A stretch of DNA of 64,000 bases from Salinimicrobium profundisediminis (GTDB lineage Bacteria; Bacteroidota; Bacteroidia; Flavobacteriales; Flavobacteriaceae). Below, piece by piece: positions 51,362 to 59,637 of the stretch (position 1 is its first letter; every line of letters starts with the position of its first letter). The notes below the pieces were generated by a model. That model did not search any database. It saw only the letters and a list, made by a program, of their open reading frames with translations, and had not been told where the DNA came from. Where the stretch lies: positions 61,847 to 125,846 of the forward strand of contig NZ_JAPJDA010000015.1 of NCBI RefSeq assembly GCF_026241755.1. The letters are read 5' to 3'. The translations under genes and the position numbers were made by a program.

Positions 51362-52918
51362 ATGAAAAAACTTTCGGGATTATTCACCCTGTGTCTGCTT
51401 TTGTCGGCTCACTTCTCATTTGCACAATCAAAAGATGAAGTTATACAGAATATTGTAAAGGAGGTCGAGCAAAATTCGAAACTTGAGGAGTTAGCGCACC
51501 AGTTGCTGGACAGCATTGGGCCACGCCTGGTAGGAACACCACAAATGAACAATGCTCATAACTGGGCCGTAAAGAAATTTGAAAGCTGGGGCATCCCTGC
51601 CGAAAAGCAGAAGTGGGGAGAATGGCGCGGCTGGGAACGCGGCGTTACCCATATTGATATGGTTGAGCCACGGCTGCAAACCCTTGAAGGGAGACAGCTC
51701 GCCTGGAGCCCTTCTACCGGGAAAAAACCTGTAACCGCCGAGGTAATTACTTTGTCCGAAACAGTTTCCGATTCTATGGCTTTTCAACGCTGGCTGCCAC
51801 AGGTAAAGGGTAAATTTGTCCTCATTTCTATGCAGGAACCAACCGGAAGACCCGATTATAACTGGGAAGAATATGCTACCGAAGCTTCTTTTGAAAAGAT
51901 GAAGCGCGAGCGTAGTGAACAATCTGAAGCCTGGAGAGATAAATTCAGTACTATGGGCTATACCTCCCGCACTTTACCTGCTGCACTTGAAAAAGCCGGT
52001 GCTGTTGGGGTGATTACTTCCAATTGGTCTGAAGGTTTTGGGGTAAACAAGGTTTTTGGAGCTTACACAAAAGAGGTTCCTACCCTTGATCTCGCCCTTG
52101 AAGATTACGGAATGCTTTACAGGCTGGCAGAGAACGGAAGCAAGCCTAAAATTAAAGTTACCGCCCAATCTAAAGAACTGGGAATGGTGCCTACATTCAA
52201 TACCATTGCTACTATTAAAGGAACCGAATTACCTGAAGAATACGTGGTGCTTTCGGCGCATTTTGATTCTTGGGATGGCGCAACCGGGGCGACAGATAAT
52301 GGAACCGGAACTATCGTAATGATGGAAGCTGCCCGAATTCTTAAGGAATATTACCCTAACCCTAAAAGAACAATAATTATTGGGCTTTGGGGTAGCGAAG
52401 AGCAGGGGCTTAACGGGTCACGCGCATTTGTGGAAGATCACCCGGAAATTGTAGAAAATATTCAGGCGGTATTCAACCAGGATAACGGAACCGGAAGAGT
52501 GGTGCGTATCACCGGGAATGGGTTCTTGCACGCTTATGATTACCTGGAAGACTGGCTTTCAAAAGTGCCCGATACGGTTGCCGATCATGTACAAACTACC
52601 TTCCCCGGAAGACCGGGTCGTGGGGGGTCAGATTATGCTTCTTTTCTTGCAGCAGGAGCTCCGGCTTTTAATCTAACTGCTTTAGACTGGGCTTACTGGA
52701 ACTATACCTGGCATACAAACCGCGACACTTACGACAAGATCGTTTTTGACGACGTGAGAAATAACGTCATTCTTACGGCTGTACTTACTTATATGGCGAG
52801 TGAAGACGACGAAAAGGCTTCGAGGGAACAAATCAAACTTCCAATCAATACCCGTACGGGAGAACAGGAGACATGGCCTGAGCCACGATCTCCAAATCGC
52901 CGTGGCGGAGTAGAATAA
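51362..52918 (+). CDS. Secreted M28 family metallopeptidase
   Basis: 518 aa with signal peptide (to HFSFAQ). A protease-associated (PA) domain-like insert lies around 125-260. The M28 catalytic domain has zinc ligands in SAHFDSWDGATGATDNGTG and WGSEEQGLNGSRAF, and a further His in YTWHTNRDTYDKI. Relatives are aminopeptidases or carboxypeptidase Q-like. Probably periplasmic or secreted. A TATATTTG box lies at 51322-51329, 33 nt before the start, with no good -33. Transcription ends in a palindromic region shared with the convergent HD gene. Confidence 0.92.
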   Translation: MKKLSGLFTLCLLLSAHFSFAQSKDEVIQNIVKEVEQNSKLEELAHQLLDSIGPRLVGTPQMNNAHNWAVKKFESWGIPAEKQKWGEWRGWERGVTHIDMVEPRLQTLEGRQLAWSPSTGKKPVTAEVITLSETVSDSMAFQRWLPQVKGKFVLISMQEPTGRPDYNWEEYATEASFEKMKRERSEQSEAWRDKFSTMGYTSRTLPAALEKAGAVGVITSNWSEGFGVNKVFGAYTKEVPTLDLALEDYGMLYRLAENGSKPKIKVTAQSKELGMVPTFNTIATIKGTELPEEYVVLSAHFDSWDGATGATDNGTGTIVMMEAARILKEYYPNPKRTIIIGLWGSEEQGLNGSRAFVEDHPEIVENIQAVFNQDNGTGRVVRITGNGFLHAYDYLEDWLSKVPDTVADHVQTTFPGRPGRGGSDYASFLAAGAPAFNLTALDWAYWNYTWHTNRDTYDKIVFDDVRNNVILTAVLTYMASEDDEKASREQIKLPINTRTGEQETWPEPRSPNRRGGVE

Positions 52919-52962
52919 GAAAAAAGAGCGCCTGTAGCACAGGCGTTCCTGGTTACTTGCAC

Positions 52963-53019
52963 TAAGCTGCAGAAGGTCCTTTCACCTAAGGTGTCAAAAA
53001 GGGGATTTTCTGCAGCTTA
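52963..53019. terminator. Bidirectional hairpin between M28 and HD genes
   Basis: TAAGCTGCAGAA (52963-52974) and TTCTGCAGCTTA (53008-53019) are perfect 12-bp arms between convergent genes. A smaller hairpin CGCCTGT-AGC-ACAGGCG... lies at 52929-52945. No long T-tract. Confidence 0.6.
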
Positions 53020-53021
53020 TT

Positions 53022-53546
53022 TTATTTAAGGCCTAAAGCCTTTTTCCCTTCAGCCACCTCTTTTCGGGCTTTTTCAAAGAGGATGGGATCACCGCCAATG
53101 AGTACCTGCGTTAGTTTTTCCATTTCCCAAAGGTATTTGCGGCCAAAACCCGGGTCATTTCTTACAATATCGGGAGTGTTGTCAATAACATCGGCTAATT
53201 TTATGGTTTTTGCCTCTTTGCTTATGTTGGCCTGGCGTTGCACTTCCCGCTCTTTACGGGTCCTGCGGTTGAGGTGAGGGTAATTCACCTTCATGTATTC
53301 ATCGGTTAGTTCTGCAACCAGATTAGCTACTTTTTGACCGAATTTCTCCCTTATTTCTTCGATTTTCACAGGAGTATCTTCCACGACATCATGAAGATAT
53401 GCCGCGCAAATCATTTCTGCGGAATGCGGTACGCTTTTTACTATTTTTGCCACCCGCTTCGGGTGTTCTATATAAGCTTCTTCTGAATATTTCCGTTGCT
53501 GCTCTCCGTGAGCTTTAGTTGCGAATGCCAAAGCTTCCTCTTCCAT
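53022..53546 (-). CDS. HD-domain protein resembling small alarmone hydrolases
   Basis: 174 aa, roughly the size of MESH1-type hydrolases. It carries the RelA/SpoT hydrolase pattern: ALAFATKAHGEQQRKYSEEAY at the start, YIEHPKRVAKIV, the metal motif AAYLHDVVEDTPV (HDxxED) and KLADVIDNTPDI. It has no synthetase or TGS domain. These traits suggest hydrolysis of (p)ppGpp or a related nucleotide in the cytosol. Other HD phosphohydrolases share part of the pattern, so the substrate is inferred. It is a single gene, convergent with the M28 peptidase. Confidence 0.85.
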   Translation of the reverse strand: MEEEALAFATKAHGEQQRKYSEEAYIEHPKRVAKIVKSVPHSAEMICAAYLHDVVEDTPVKIEEIREKFGQKVANLVAELTDEYMKVNYPHLNRRTRKEREVQRQANISKEAKTIKLADVIDNTPDIVRNDPGFGRKYLWEMEKLTQVLIGGDPILFEKARKEVAEGKKALGLK

Positions 53547-53687
53547 TTTTTACTTCTGAAAATAAGAATTTTTCCGAAGTAAACTGGGAACAATTCAGCT
53601 TCAGTCATATTTCAAGTTCATCAAACAGAAAAATTCATATTTTCTTTTTTCTGAAAATGAAGTGACTTAATACTGAAGCAGATTCAG

Positions 53688-53734
53688 AAATGCCATTTTT
53701 GACAAACTTTTTACGGGTGTCAAAAATGGCATTT
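53688..53734. repeat. Pair of dispersed palindrome copies forming a 17-bp stem
   Basis: AAATGCCATTTTTGACA (53688-53704) and TGTCAAAAATGGCATTT (53718-53734) are perfect reverse complements with a 13-nt loop. It lies 7 bp after the stop of the small lipoprotein gene (minus strand) and may end its transcript. Confidence 0.75.
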
Positions 53735-53741
53735 TAGGAAC

Positions 53742-54116
53742 CTATTTTTGCAGCGGTGCTCCAACCGGAATGGTACAGTCATGGCCCGGTTCCCCGTGCG
53801 CCGGATTTACCTGTGGCGTCTGGTCTACCCTTATCGGCGAAACTGATGTAGAAGGTGCCGGGCTCGAAACAGCAGGGCTGGTAGTGCCTGCGGAATTCGC
53901 CGTTAAGGGCGCCCCCACCGGAAGATCGCACCTGTGGCCTGGAAGCCCATGTGCCGGATTCACCTTTATTTCTTCACTATTAGCTGCCTGCGTAGTGGTT
54001 TCGGCAGTTTGTTGTGGAGTAGATTCGGTCGCAGTCTTTTCATCTTTACAGGAAGACATCAGGACCAGTCCGAGGGCTATGGTAAGATAGCTGAGTTTTA
54101 AATTTTTCATTTTCAT
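53742..54116 (-). CDS. Small lipoprotein with duplicated His/Cys motif
   Basis: 124-aa lipoprotein: the leader ends in VLMSSC with C23 as the lipid-modified residue. A Thr/Gln/Ser-rich linker follows. Two near-identical segments, at about 52-71 and 103-122, follow the pattern VNPAHGxPGHxCxxPVGAPL. The repeated His, His and Cys suggest metal or haem binding, but no characterised relative is known to me. The stretch between them is Ser/Thr/Pro-rich. It lies 1 nt downstream of the DUF1028 gene and so is probably co-transcribed with it. Function unknown. Confidence 0.8.
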   Translation of the reverse strand: MKMKNLKLSYLTIALGLVLMSSCKDEKTATESTPQQTAETTTQAANSEEIKVNPAHGLPGHRCDLPVGAPLTANSAGTTSPAVSSPAPSTSVSPIRVDQTPQVNPAHGEPGHDCTIPVGAPLQK

Positions 54117-54117
54117 C

Positions 54118-55110
54118 TTATTTTATCAGGTTTAGCAGTTGTTGTTGCGGTATGTTAAGAAGGCCGGCCGAGGGTAACCTGCGGGTCATTTCCTTCCAGT
54201 TCTCATCTTCTTTAAAAATAGCTTCAAAAATGGGTTTTGCTTCGTCCATTCTTCCGCTGTTGGCAAGGGCTACAGCCGTCCAGTATTGCATTTCGAGGTT
54301 GTCTGGGAAAAGCTTCATGGCATTGCCGTATTCTTCAAGTGCTTTGTCAACATTATTTTCTTCCATAGCAAGATCTCCGCGGTTCATAAATTCATAAGCC
54401 CGGGCAACTTTGAGCAGGCGTTCCAGCTCTACCAGTGGCTGCTGATGATCGTCTACCCGCAGGTCGATCTTTTTTTCTTCCCATGGATTTTCAACTTCTT
54501 CGGGGCCAACAACGATAATTGCAGCCGATTGGCTTCCGCGAAGGTCACCGCCGGCAGCTTCGGCAGCCTGTAGTACTTTTAGCACCCTTTCGGCCAGTGG
54601 TAATTTGGCATTTTCAAGAAAAGCCTTTTGCATAGCGGGTACTATAGTGGCATTGAGCATCATGTTAGCCTGTACCGAATAATTCTCACCGCTAATATGA
54701 TCTGCAGCTTCTACACAATTTTCGCCGGTGTGGGCGGCAGTATTTCCTGAAGTATCCAAAAAGGCCACCTGTCGGTATTCTTTTCCTTCATCTTGCGCCA
54801 GCAAAATCCCCAATGCTTCGGAAGGATTTTTTCCCTGTTGCATAAGTTCTAACCCCTGTGGGCCATAAGCAGGGTTTACGAATGACTGTGTGGCTACAAC
54901 GCCCACTCCCGATTTTCCCCAGGAAACGATAGACCCCACAGAAAACCAATGGCTTTGAACTCCCACGGCCATCTCGCCTGTCTTTGCATCTCTTGCCACA
55001 ATAGAATAGGTGTGTGCAAAGGCGTCTTTCATGATCCCGGGATTTCCCGACTGGGAAAAGAGTGTGGTGCAGCAAAAAATGGCAAGAAAAGAAAGGCTCT
55101 TCATGATCAA
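54118..55110 (-). CDS. DUF1028 protein (Ntn-hydrolase-like), secreted
   Basis: 330 aa with a signal peptide (MIMKSLSFLAIFCCTTLFSQ; the second Met, at 55104, is an equally good start). Residues about 25-235 match DUF1028: AHTYSIVARDAKTGEMAVGVQSHWFSVG, GVVATQSFVNPAYGPQGL, and GDLRGSQSAAIIVV. The fold is related to Ntn hydrolases. The C-terminal 90 residues are TPR-like (ALEEYGNAMKLFPDNLEMQYWTAVALANSG). The activity is not established in the family. Forms a two-gene unit with the small lipoprotein downstream. Confidence 0.88.
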   Translation of the reverse strand: MIMKSLSFLAIFCCTTLFSQSGNPGIMKDAFAHTYSIVARDAKTGEMAVGVQSHWFSVGSIVSWGKSGVGVVATQSFVNPAYGPQGLELMQQGKNPSEALGILLAQDEGKEYRQVAFLDTSGNTAAHTGENCVEAADHISGENYSVQANMMLNATIVPAMQKAFLENAKLPLAERVLKVLQAAEAAGGDLRGSQSAAIIVVGPEEVENPWEEKKIDLRVDDHQQPLVELERLLKVARAYEFMNRGDLAMEENNVDKALEEYGNAMKLFPDNLEMQYWTAVALANSGRMDEAKPIFEAIFKEDENWKEMTRRLPSAGLLNIPQQQLLNLIK

Positions 55111-55208
55111 AATATTTTTTTAAAAGTAATAAATATTCCTTTAGGAGGTTTTATGAGCTTCAGTCTCAAAAAATCTCTATTTCGGGCTTAAAACTGAAAG
55201 GAAGTTTT

Positions 55209-55216
55209 TAAATTTG
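55209..55216 (+). promoter_or_regulatory. -7 box of tRNA-Arg
   Basis: TAAATTTG followed by CGCCC, identical to the 13-mer before the CAT tRNA (47889-47901). It lies 9 nt before the tRNA. Confidence 0.5.
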
Positions 55217-55225
55217 CGCCCGCAT

Positions 55226-55297
55226 GGCCTCGTAGTTCAATGGATAGAATAGAAGTTTCCTAAACTTTAGATCCAAGTTCGATTCTTGGCGAGGCTA
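55226..55297 (+). tRNA. tRNA-Arg (CCT)
   Basis: 72-nt cloverleaf: acceptor GGCCTCG/CGAGGCT (G-U first pair), D-stem GTTC/GAAT, anticodon stem GAAGT/ACTTT with loop TTCCTAA (anticodon CCT), T-arm CCAAG-TTCGATT-CTTGG, discriminator A. An integrase gene follows 215 nt downstream, so the 3' end is the likely attachment site of the element. Confidence 0.9.
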
Positions 55298-55319
55298 CTT
55301 TTAACATTTTAAAGGAAAT

Positions 55320-55364
55320 CAAAATCCTGTTAATCTTATGATTATCAGGATTTTGTGTTTTTTT
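55320..55364 (+). terminator. Hairpin terminator after tRNA-Arg
   Basis: CAAAATCCTG (55320-55329) and CAGGATTTTG (55346-55355) are perfect 10-bp arms, followed by TG and eight Ts. It lies inside the presumed left end of the element and may double as an integrase arm site. Confidence 0.65.
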
Positions 55365-55512
55365 TGATATCAACTGATATTAAATAAAATGCACTTAAAA
55401 GTTCACAAATCGTCAACATATTTTCGGTTTGAATTCTTATCTTGATACTCTGTGAAGCAGCACAATTGGTGGTTTGACTTTCGTGAAATTGTTTAACTTA
55501 AAGTCACCAATT

Positions 55513-56775
55513 ATGCGTACACTGTCAACATTTTCGGTTTTATTCTGGATTTATTCTCAACGAGCAAAAGATAACCTGGCTGTAGTTTATGCCAGAATCA
55601 CTGTGAACGGAAGAAAATTAAATATCAGCCTAAAGAGAAAGGCCGAGGTAGACCTGTGGGATTCCAGAAAACAAAGGCTCATAGGTAAAGGGTCCAAATC
55701 TAAAGAACTGAACCAGTTCCTGGATCAGGAGCATTCCAGGCTCTTCCAGTGTTATCAGGAATTAAGGGTAGAGGGGAAGGTAATCTCTCCGGAAAATATT
55801 AAAGCGAAATATTTTGGTGATATGGAGCATCTTTTTTCTTTGGAAGACATGTTCAAGTATCACAATGAAAATATGTTTTCAAAACTGAAATATAATACCT
55901 CTCGTCTTTATATCACAAGTCAAAATTATATCAGAAAGTTTATAAAGAAGGAATATGGGAGAAAAGATTTTTATCTAAAAGAACTGGATTACGGGTTTAT
56001 CATAAAATTTGAAAACTACCTAAGAGCTGTCCGGCCTCGGCATTACCAAAAACGCCTCCAGCACAATGCAGTGATGAAACATATTCAACGTTTGCGAAAA
56101 ATGGTGACGTTGGCCTTTCATCTTGAATGGATAGACCGGGATCCTTTTGTCAAATTCAAACCTCATCTGGTACAGAAAGAAAGGGGATTCTTGACTTCAG
56201 ATGAACTGGAGAGAATTGAGAATTTCCAGCCGGAAATACCTAGGCTTAAAAAGGTAAAAGATCTTTTTATTTTTAGCTGTTATACCGGAGTCAGTTATGC
56301 AGATCTCATGCTTCTTACCCCTCAGAACCTGGTGATTGGAATAGATAAGAAATTCTGGATAATCACCAGGAGAGAGAAGAATGGAAATCAGGTTAAACTT
56401 CCCTTACTATCCAAAGCAATCAGTCTAATTGAGGATTATAAACATGATCAAGGTTGTCTTTTAAATAACAGTCTGCTGCCCACGCTTTCCAATCAAAAGA
56501 TAAACAGCTATTTAAAGGAAATAGCTGAAAAGTGTCTTATTGAAAAGAACCTGACTTTTCACCTGGCCAGACACACCTTTGCAACGACAGTTGCTTTGAC
56601 CAATGGAGTACCGATTGAAACGGTATCAAAAATTTTAGGACACAAAAAACTTTCGACAACTCAAATCTATGCCAAGGTAATTGAAAGGAAAGTGAGTGAA
56701 GATATGGAATTGCTACAGCAAAAGTTGAACAGTAAAGCATCGGGTAATTTTCCTGAGTTGCAAAAACATGTTTAA
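55513..56775 (+). CDS. int: Tyrosine recombinase/integrase (IntDOT-like)
   Basis: 420 aa from the ATG at 55513 (MRTLSTFSVLFWIYSQRAK, the typical Bacteroidota integrase start); a TTG at 55474 would add a non-conserved tail. It has an arm-binding N-domain, a SAM-like core-binding domain (about 100-205) and a catalytic domain. That domain carries HLARHTFATTVAL (His-x-x-Arg), GHKKLSTTQIYAKV (His and nucleophile Tyr). The first catalytic Arg of classical recombinases is Ser here (CYTGVSYADL), as in IntDOT. It catalyses integration and excision, probably at the tRNA-Arg 3' end. Confidence 0.93.
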   Translation: MRTLSTFSVLFWIYSQRAKDNLAVVYARITVNGRKLNISLKRKAEVDLWDSRKQRLIGKGSKSKELNQFLDQEHSRLFQCYQELRVEGKVISPENIKAKYFGDMEHLFSLEDMFKYHNENMFSKLKYNTSRLYITSQNYIRKFIKKEYGRKDFYLKELDYGFIIKFENYLRAVRPRHYQKRLQHNAVMKHIQRLRKMVTLAFHLEWIDRDPFVKFKPHLVQKERGFLTSDELERIENFQPEIPRLKKVKDLFIFSCYTGVSYADLMLLTPQNLVIGIDKKFWIITRREKNGNQVKLPLLSKAISLIEDYKHDQGCLLNNSLLPTLSNQKINSYLKEIAEKCLIEKNLTFHLARHTFATTVALTNGVPIETVSKILGHKKLSTTQIYAKVIERKVSEDMELLQQKLNSKASGNFPELQKHV

Positions 56776-57107
56776 TCAATATTTTAAAACTTTTAATCAT
56801 TTGGGCAGTCTGGTGCTAATATGATAAATCTACCAACTTGTAACCGTTAAAACCCTAAACAGGAAAATTCAGGGACTGAATCTTATGTAATATTTGCTGA
56901 ACGAAAGTCAAATTACCAAATACTGTAATTGTGAAATATGAGCTGAAATGGAGCTCCTAAGAGTATTATAATATGTATAGCAGATTTCGAATGGCACCTG
57001 AATATTTTACATTCTGGTGGACAAAGAGGGAATATAATTCCCTTTAAGATCTGATCTGCAAAATGCCAGGTGATTCATCATAAAGGGGAAATGGGTTTTT
57101 TGTACAC
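56776..57107. other. Intergenic region within the mobile element
   Basis: 332 bp between integrase and helicase. In related elements an excisionase-like HTH gene sits here, but I see no convincing ORF. The DNA is AT-rich. No clear promoter of the TTTG/TAnnTTTG type is seen. Confidence 0.5.
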
Positions 57108-58316
57108 ATGAAACGGGAAGAGGTATACATCAGAGTAGGAACCCAATATTACAAATTGGTAAAAGCACCGAGCATTTCAGGCCATGTGAATGAATCGCTG
57201 GTTCCATGGAATATTGAAACGATCAGGCAGGACCATGGGAAGACTTACCTTGCGGCAATTCCAAAATTCGATGGCTTCACCTGTATCCCAGATCATCTGG
57301 ATTTTAAATCCTCCTGCCACAATTTTTATAACACATATGCTCCATTAAATCATGTCCCGGAAAAGGGAGCATGTACTACTTCCTTAAGTTTTGTGAAACA
57401 TATTTTTGGAGCTCATTACGAATTGGGTTTAGATTACCTGCAACTCCTTTTTATCAAGCCTACACAAATCCTACCTATACTATGCCTGGTCTCGCGGGAA
57501 CGTTCCACCGGGAAAAGTACTTTTCTTAAATGGCTGAAACTCATTTTTGAAAATAACCTTACCTATCTCACCAATGATAGCTTTACCAGCCAGTTCAATG
57601 CCGATTGGGCGAATAAACTTCTGATTTGCATAGATGAAGTCTTGTTTAATAAAGAAGAGCTGACTGAGAGGATCAAATATTTAAGTACCACCAATATCAA
57701 TAAACTGGAGGCAAAAGGAAAGGACAAGCGGGAAGTGGAATTCTTCGGAAAGTTCATCCTCTGCAGTAACAATGAAGAGAACTTCATTAAGATAGACCAT
57801 CATGAAACCCGTTTTTGGGTACTACAGGTTCCTGTGATAAAGAAAGAGCAAACGGAATTCCTGGAATCCCTGGCCAAAGAGATTCCTGCATTTCTGTTTT
57901 ACCTAAAGAATCGAAAGCTTTATTCCAGGCACCAAACCCGGATGTGGTTCTCTGCTGATCAAATAGAAACACCTGCCTTGAAAAAACTGGTGCAGAATAA
58001 CCGTAACAGGGTGGAAAGGGAACTGGCTAATATTCTTTTAATGGTGATGGAAAATCAGGATATGGAGGAGTTGAATCTTTGTCCGATGGATGCCTATAAT
58101 GCAATTAGTAAATCCCGACTTCGAACCGATCTTACCCAAATCCGGAAAATCCTGAAGAAGGACTGGAAGCTGGAGAATCAGCCCAATTCCAACCGCTACC
58201 AAAAGTTCCTGCTCTGGGGAGATGGTTCTACATCTTTTATAGAAGCTAAAGGACGCTATTTCACTATAAATAAAAATTTCCTTCTGGAGAATTTCGAGGA
58301 TGATAAAATCAACTGA
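57108..58316 (+). CDS. Primase-helicase-like ATPase of the mobile element (DUF5906-type)
   Basis: 402 aa. It has a P-loop ERSTGKSTFLKWL (about 132-144) and a Walker B LLICIDEVLF (about 165-175). The next conserved block, GKFILCSNNEENFIKI, fits superfamily 3 helicases of the DUF5906 group. The C-terminal 90 residues look like a winged-helix domain. Such proteins start replication of excised mobile elements. Located just before an iteron-like repeat array, which it may bind. Codon use and AT content do not differ strikingly from neighbours by eye. Confidence 0.82.
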   Translation: MKREEVYIRVGTQYYKLVKAPSISGHVNESLVPWNIETIRQDHGKTYLAAIPKFDGFTCIPDHLDFKSSCHNFYNTYAPLNHVPEKGACTTSLSFVKHIFGAHYELGLDYLQLLFIKPTQILPILCLVSRERSTGKSTFLKWLKLIFENNLTYLTNDSFTSQFNADWANKLLICIDEVLFNKEELTERIKYLSTTNINKLEAKGKDKREVEFFGKFILCSNNEENFIKIDHHETRFWVLQVPVIKKEQTEFLESLAKEIPAFLFYLKNRKLYSRHQTRMWFSADQIETPALKKLVQNNRNRVERELANILLMVMENQDMEELNLCPMDAYNAISKSRLRTDLTQIRKILKKDWKLENQPNSNRYQKFLLWGDGSTSFIEAKGRYFTINKNFLLENFEDDKIN

Positions 58317-58625
58317 ATTCTCTCTTCCGAAGTGAAAAATGATGAAATGATGACAAAACGATGACAGGGAATCTCCAGTGTTTGCGGGAGGTTTCAGCTG
58401 CTGTCATCATTTCATCAAAATGGAAGCTGCTATTGAGGGTAAAACTTTGAAATACTATTTATTTTTTGATGAATTGATGACAAAGTAAGATAAGACCAAT
58501 AATAGTAAGGGTTTCAGCTGTCATCAAACTGTCATCAAATTGTCATCAAAAATTTATTTGATGACAAAAGAAGGAGAAGAAAGGAGAGTTGTAAAACATA
58601 GCAAACACTACTAAATAAAAAGCTG
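58317..58625. repeat. Iteron-like array of GATGACA/TGTCATC repeats (candidate origin)
   Basis: The 7-mer GATGACA occurs at 58349, 58360, 58476 and 58560. Its complement TGTCATC occurs at 58402, 58519, 58530 and 58541. Two groups are tandem with an exact 11-bp period (58349/58360 and 58519/58530/58541; unit TGTCATCAAAN). GTTTCAGCTG is repeated at 58391 and 58511 just before two of the groups. The array fills the gap between helicase and primase genes, as expected for a replication origin. Confidence 0.75.
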
Positions 58626-59489
58626 ATGAAAACAAAAAGAATGAACTGTGAAACAGCCCGTAGCATTTGCATCGTCAAAACACTGGCAAAGCTAGGGCAC
58701 TTTCCCAGCCACAAATCGGAGAAAAAAGCATGGTTTCTGAGTCCCCTTCGGTCAGAAACTCAGGCCTCTTTCAAGGTCTCTATTGAGCTCAACAGATGGT
58801 ATGACTTCGGAATAGGAAAAGGAGGTAATGTGATTGACCTGGTATGTTTAATTTCAGGCTTTTCGGTGGGAGAGGCTCTCGGCTATTTATCAGAGGGATT
58901 ACCTGTTTCTCCATCCAATCTAAACTTTAGGAAAAGCAGCCAAATAAAGGAACCAAAAAACAAGATCCTTAAGGTCCTGCCTATAGGACATTGTTCACTA
59001 AAAGAGTATCTGTCCTCCCGAAAGATTCCACTTCACGTAGCAGCAACCTATTGTAAAGAGATTTGGTATGAATGCCATGGAAAGCCGCTTTTTGCTCTTG
59101 GCCTCAAAAATCATTTAGGGGGCTGGGAATTGAGAAATCTTTATTGTAAAAGTTCTACTACACCTAAAAGCTACTCCTACTTAAAAAAGGGGGGAGAAAA
59201 GCTAATTGTACTTGAAGGAATGTTTGACCTGTTATCATTGGCAGTAATAGCTTCAGAGGAAATAGAGAGAGCAGATCTTCTTATTCTAAATTCCCTCTCT
59301 TTTATTTCTGAAGTGCATCCTATTTGCAAAAACTCCAGAGCAGTAACCTTATACCTTGATAGGGATCCATCTGGAAGAACAGCAACGAAAAACTTGCTTA
59401 AAAGTTATTCTCACATTAAGGATGAGAGTAGTCTTTACAAAAATTTTCAGGACTTGAATGAAATGCTTGTAAGGAAGCAGATTGTTTAA
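58626..59489 (+). CDS. Toprim-domain primase of the mobile element
   Basis: 287 aa. The N-terminal third resembles the zinc-binding/CHC2-like part of DnaG-type mobile primases (SPLRSETQASFKVSIELNRWYDFGIGKGGNVIDLV) but lacks a clear full set of Cys ligands. The C-terminal part is a Toprim fold with the Glu in LIVLEGMFDLLSL and the Asp-x-Asp in TLYLDRDPSGRTA. It probably primes replication of the transferred or excised element. It follows the iteron-like array. Typical in length for these element-borne primases. Confidence 0.82.
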   Translation: MKTKRMNCETARSICIVKTLAKLGHFPSHKSEKKAWFLSPLRSETQASFKVSIELNRWYDFGIGKGGNVIDLVCLISGFSVGEALGYLSEGLPVSPSNLNFRKSSQIKEPKNKILKVLPIGHCSLKEYLSSRKIPLHVAATYCKEIWYECHGKPLFALGLKNHLGGWELRNLYCKSSTTPKSYSYLKKGGEKLIVLEGMFDLLSLAVIASEEIERADLLILNSLSFISEVHPICKNSRAVTLYLDRDPSGRTATKNLLKSYSHIKDESSLYKNFQDLNEMLVRKQIV

Positions 59490-59564
59490 ATTTTGAATGT
59501 ATAAAAAAAGAAGTAGCACAACTTAAATTAATTAAAGCTACACATGATTATCGTTTTGAAAAGC

Positions 59565-59601
59565 AAAGCAAGATGTGTCATTGTCATGACAATCTTGCTT
59601 T
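59565..59601. promoter_or_regulatory. Candidate oriT hairpin upstream of mobC
   Basis: AAAGCAAGAT (59565-59574) pairs with ATCTTGCTTT (59592-59601). After a one-base bulge, inner TGTCA (59576-59580) pairs with TGACA (59587-59591). It lies 37 bp before mobC, the usual place of oriT. Confidence 0.6.
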
Positions 59602-59637
59602 ACTCCCGGAGGTCGCAAAGGCTAAAAAGAAGAAAAG

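Noticed and set aside
58317..58625. CRISPR array
   Set aside because: Repeats are 7-11 bp, occur in both orientations, and have no unique spacers of constant length; no cas genes. Iterons fit better.
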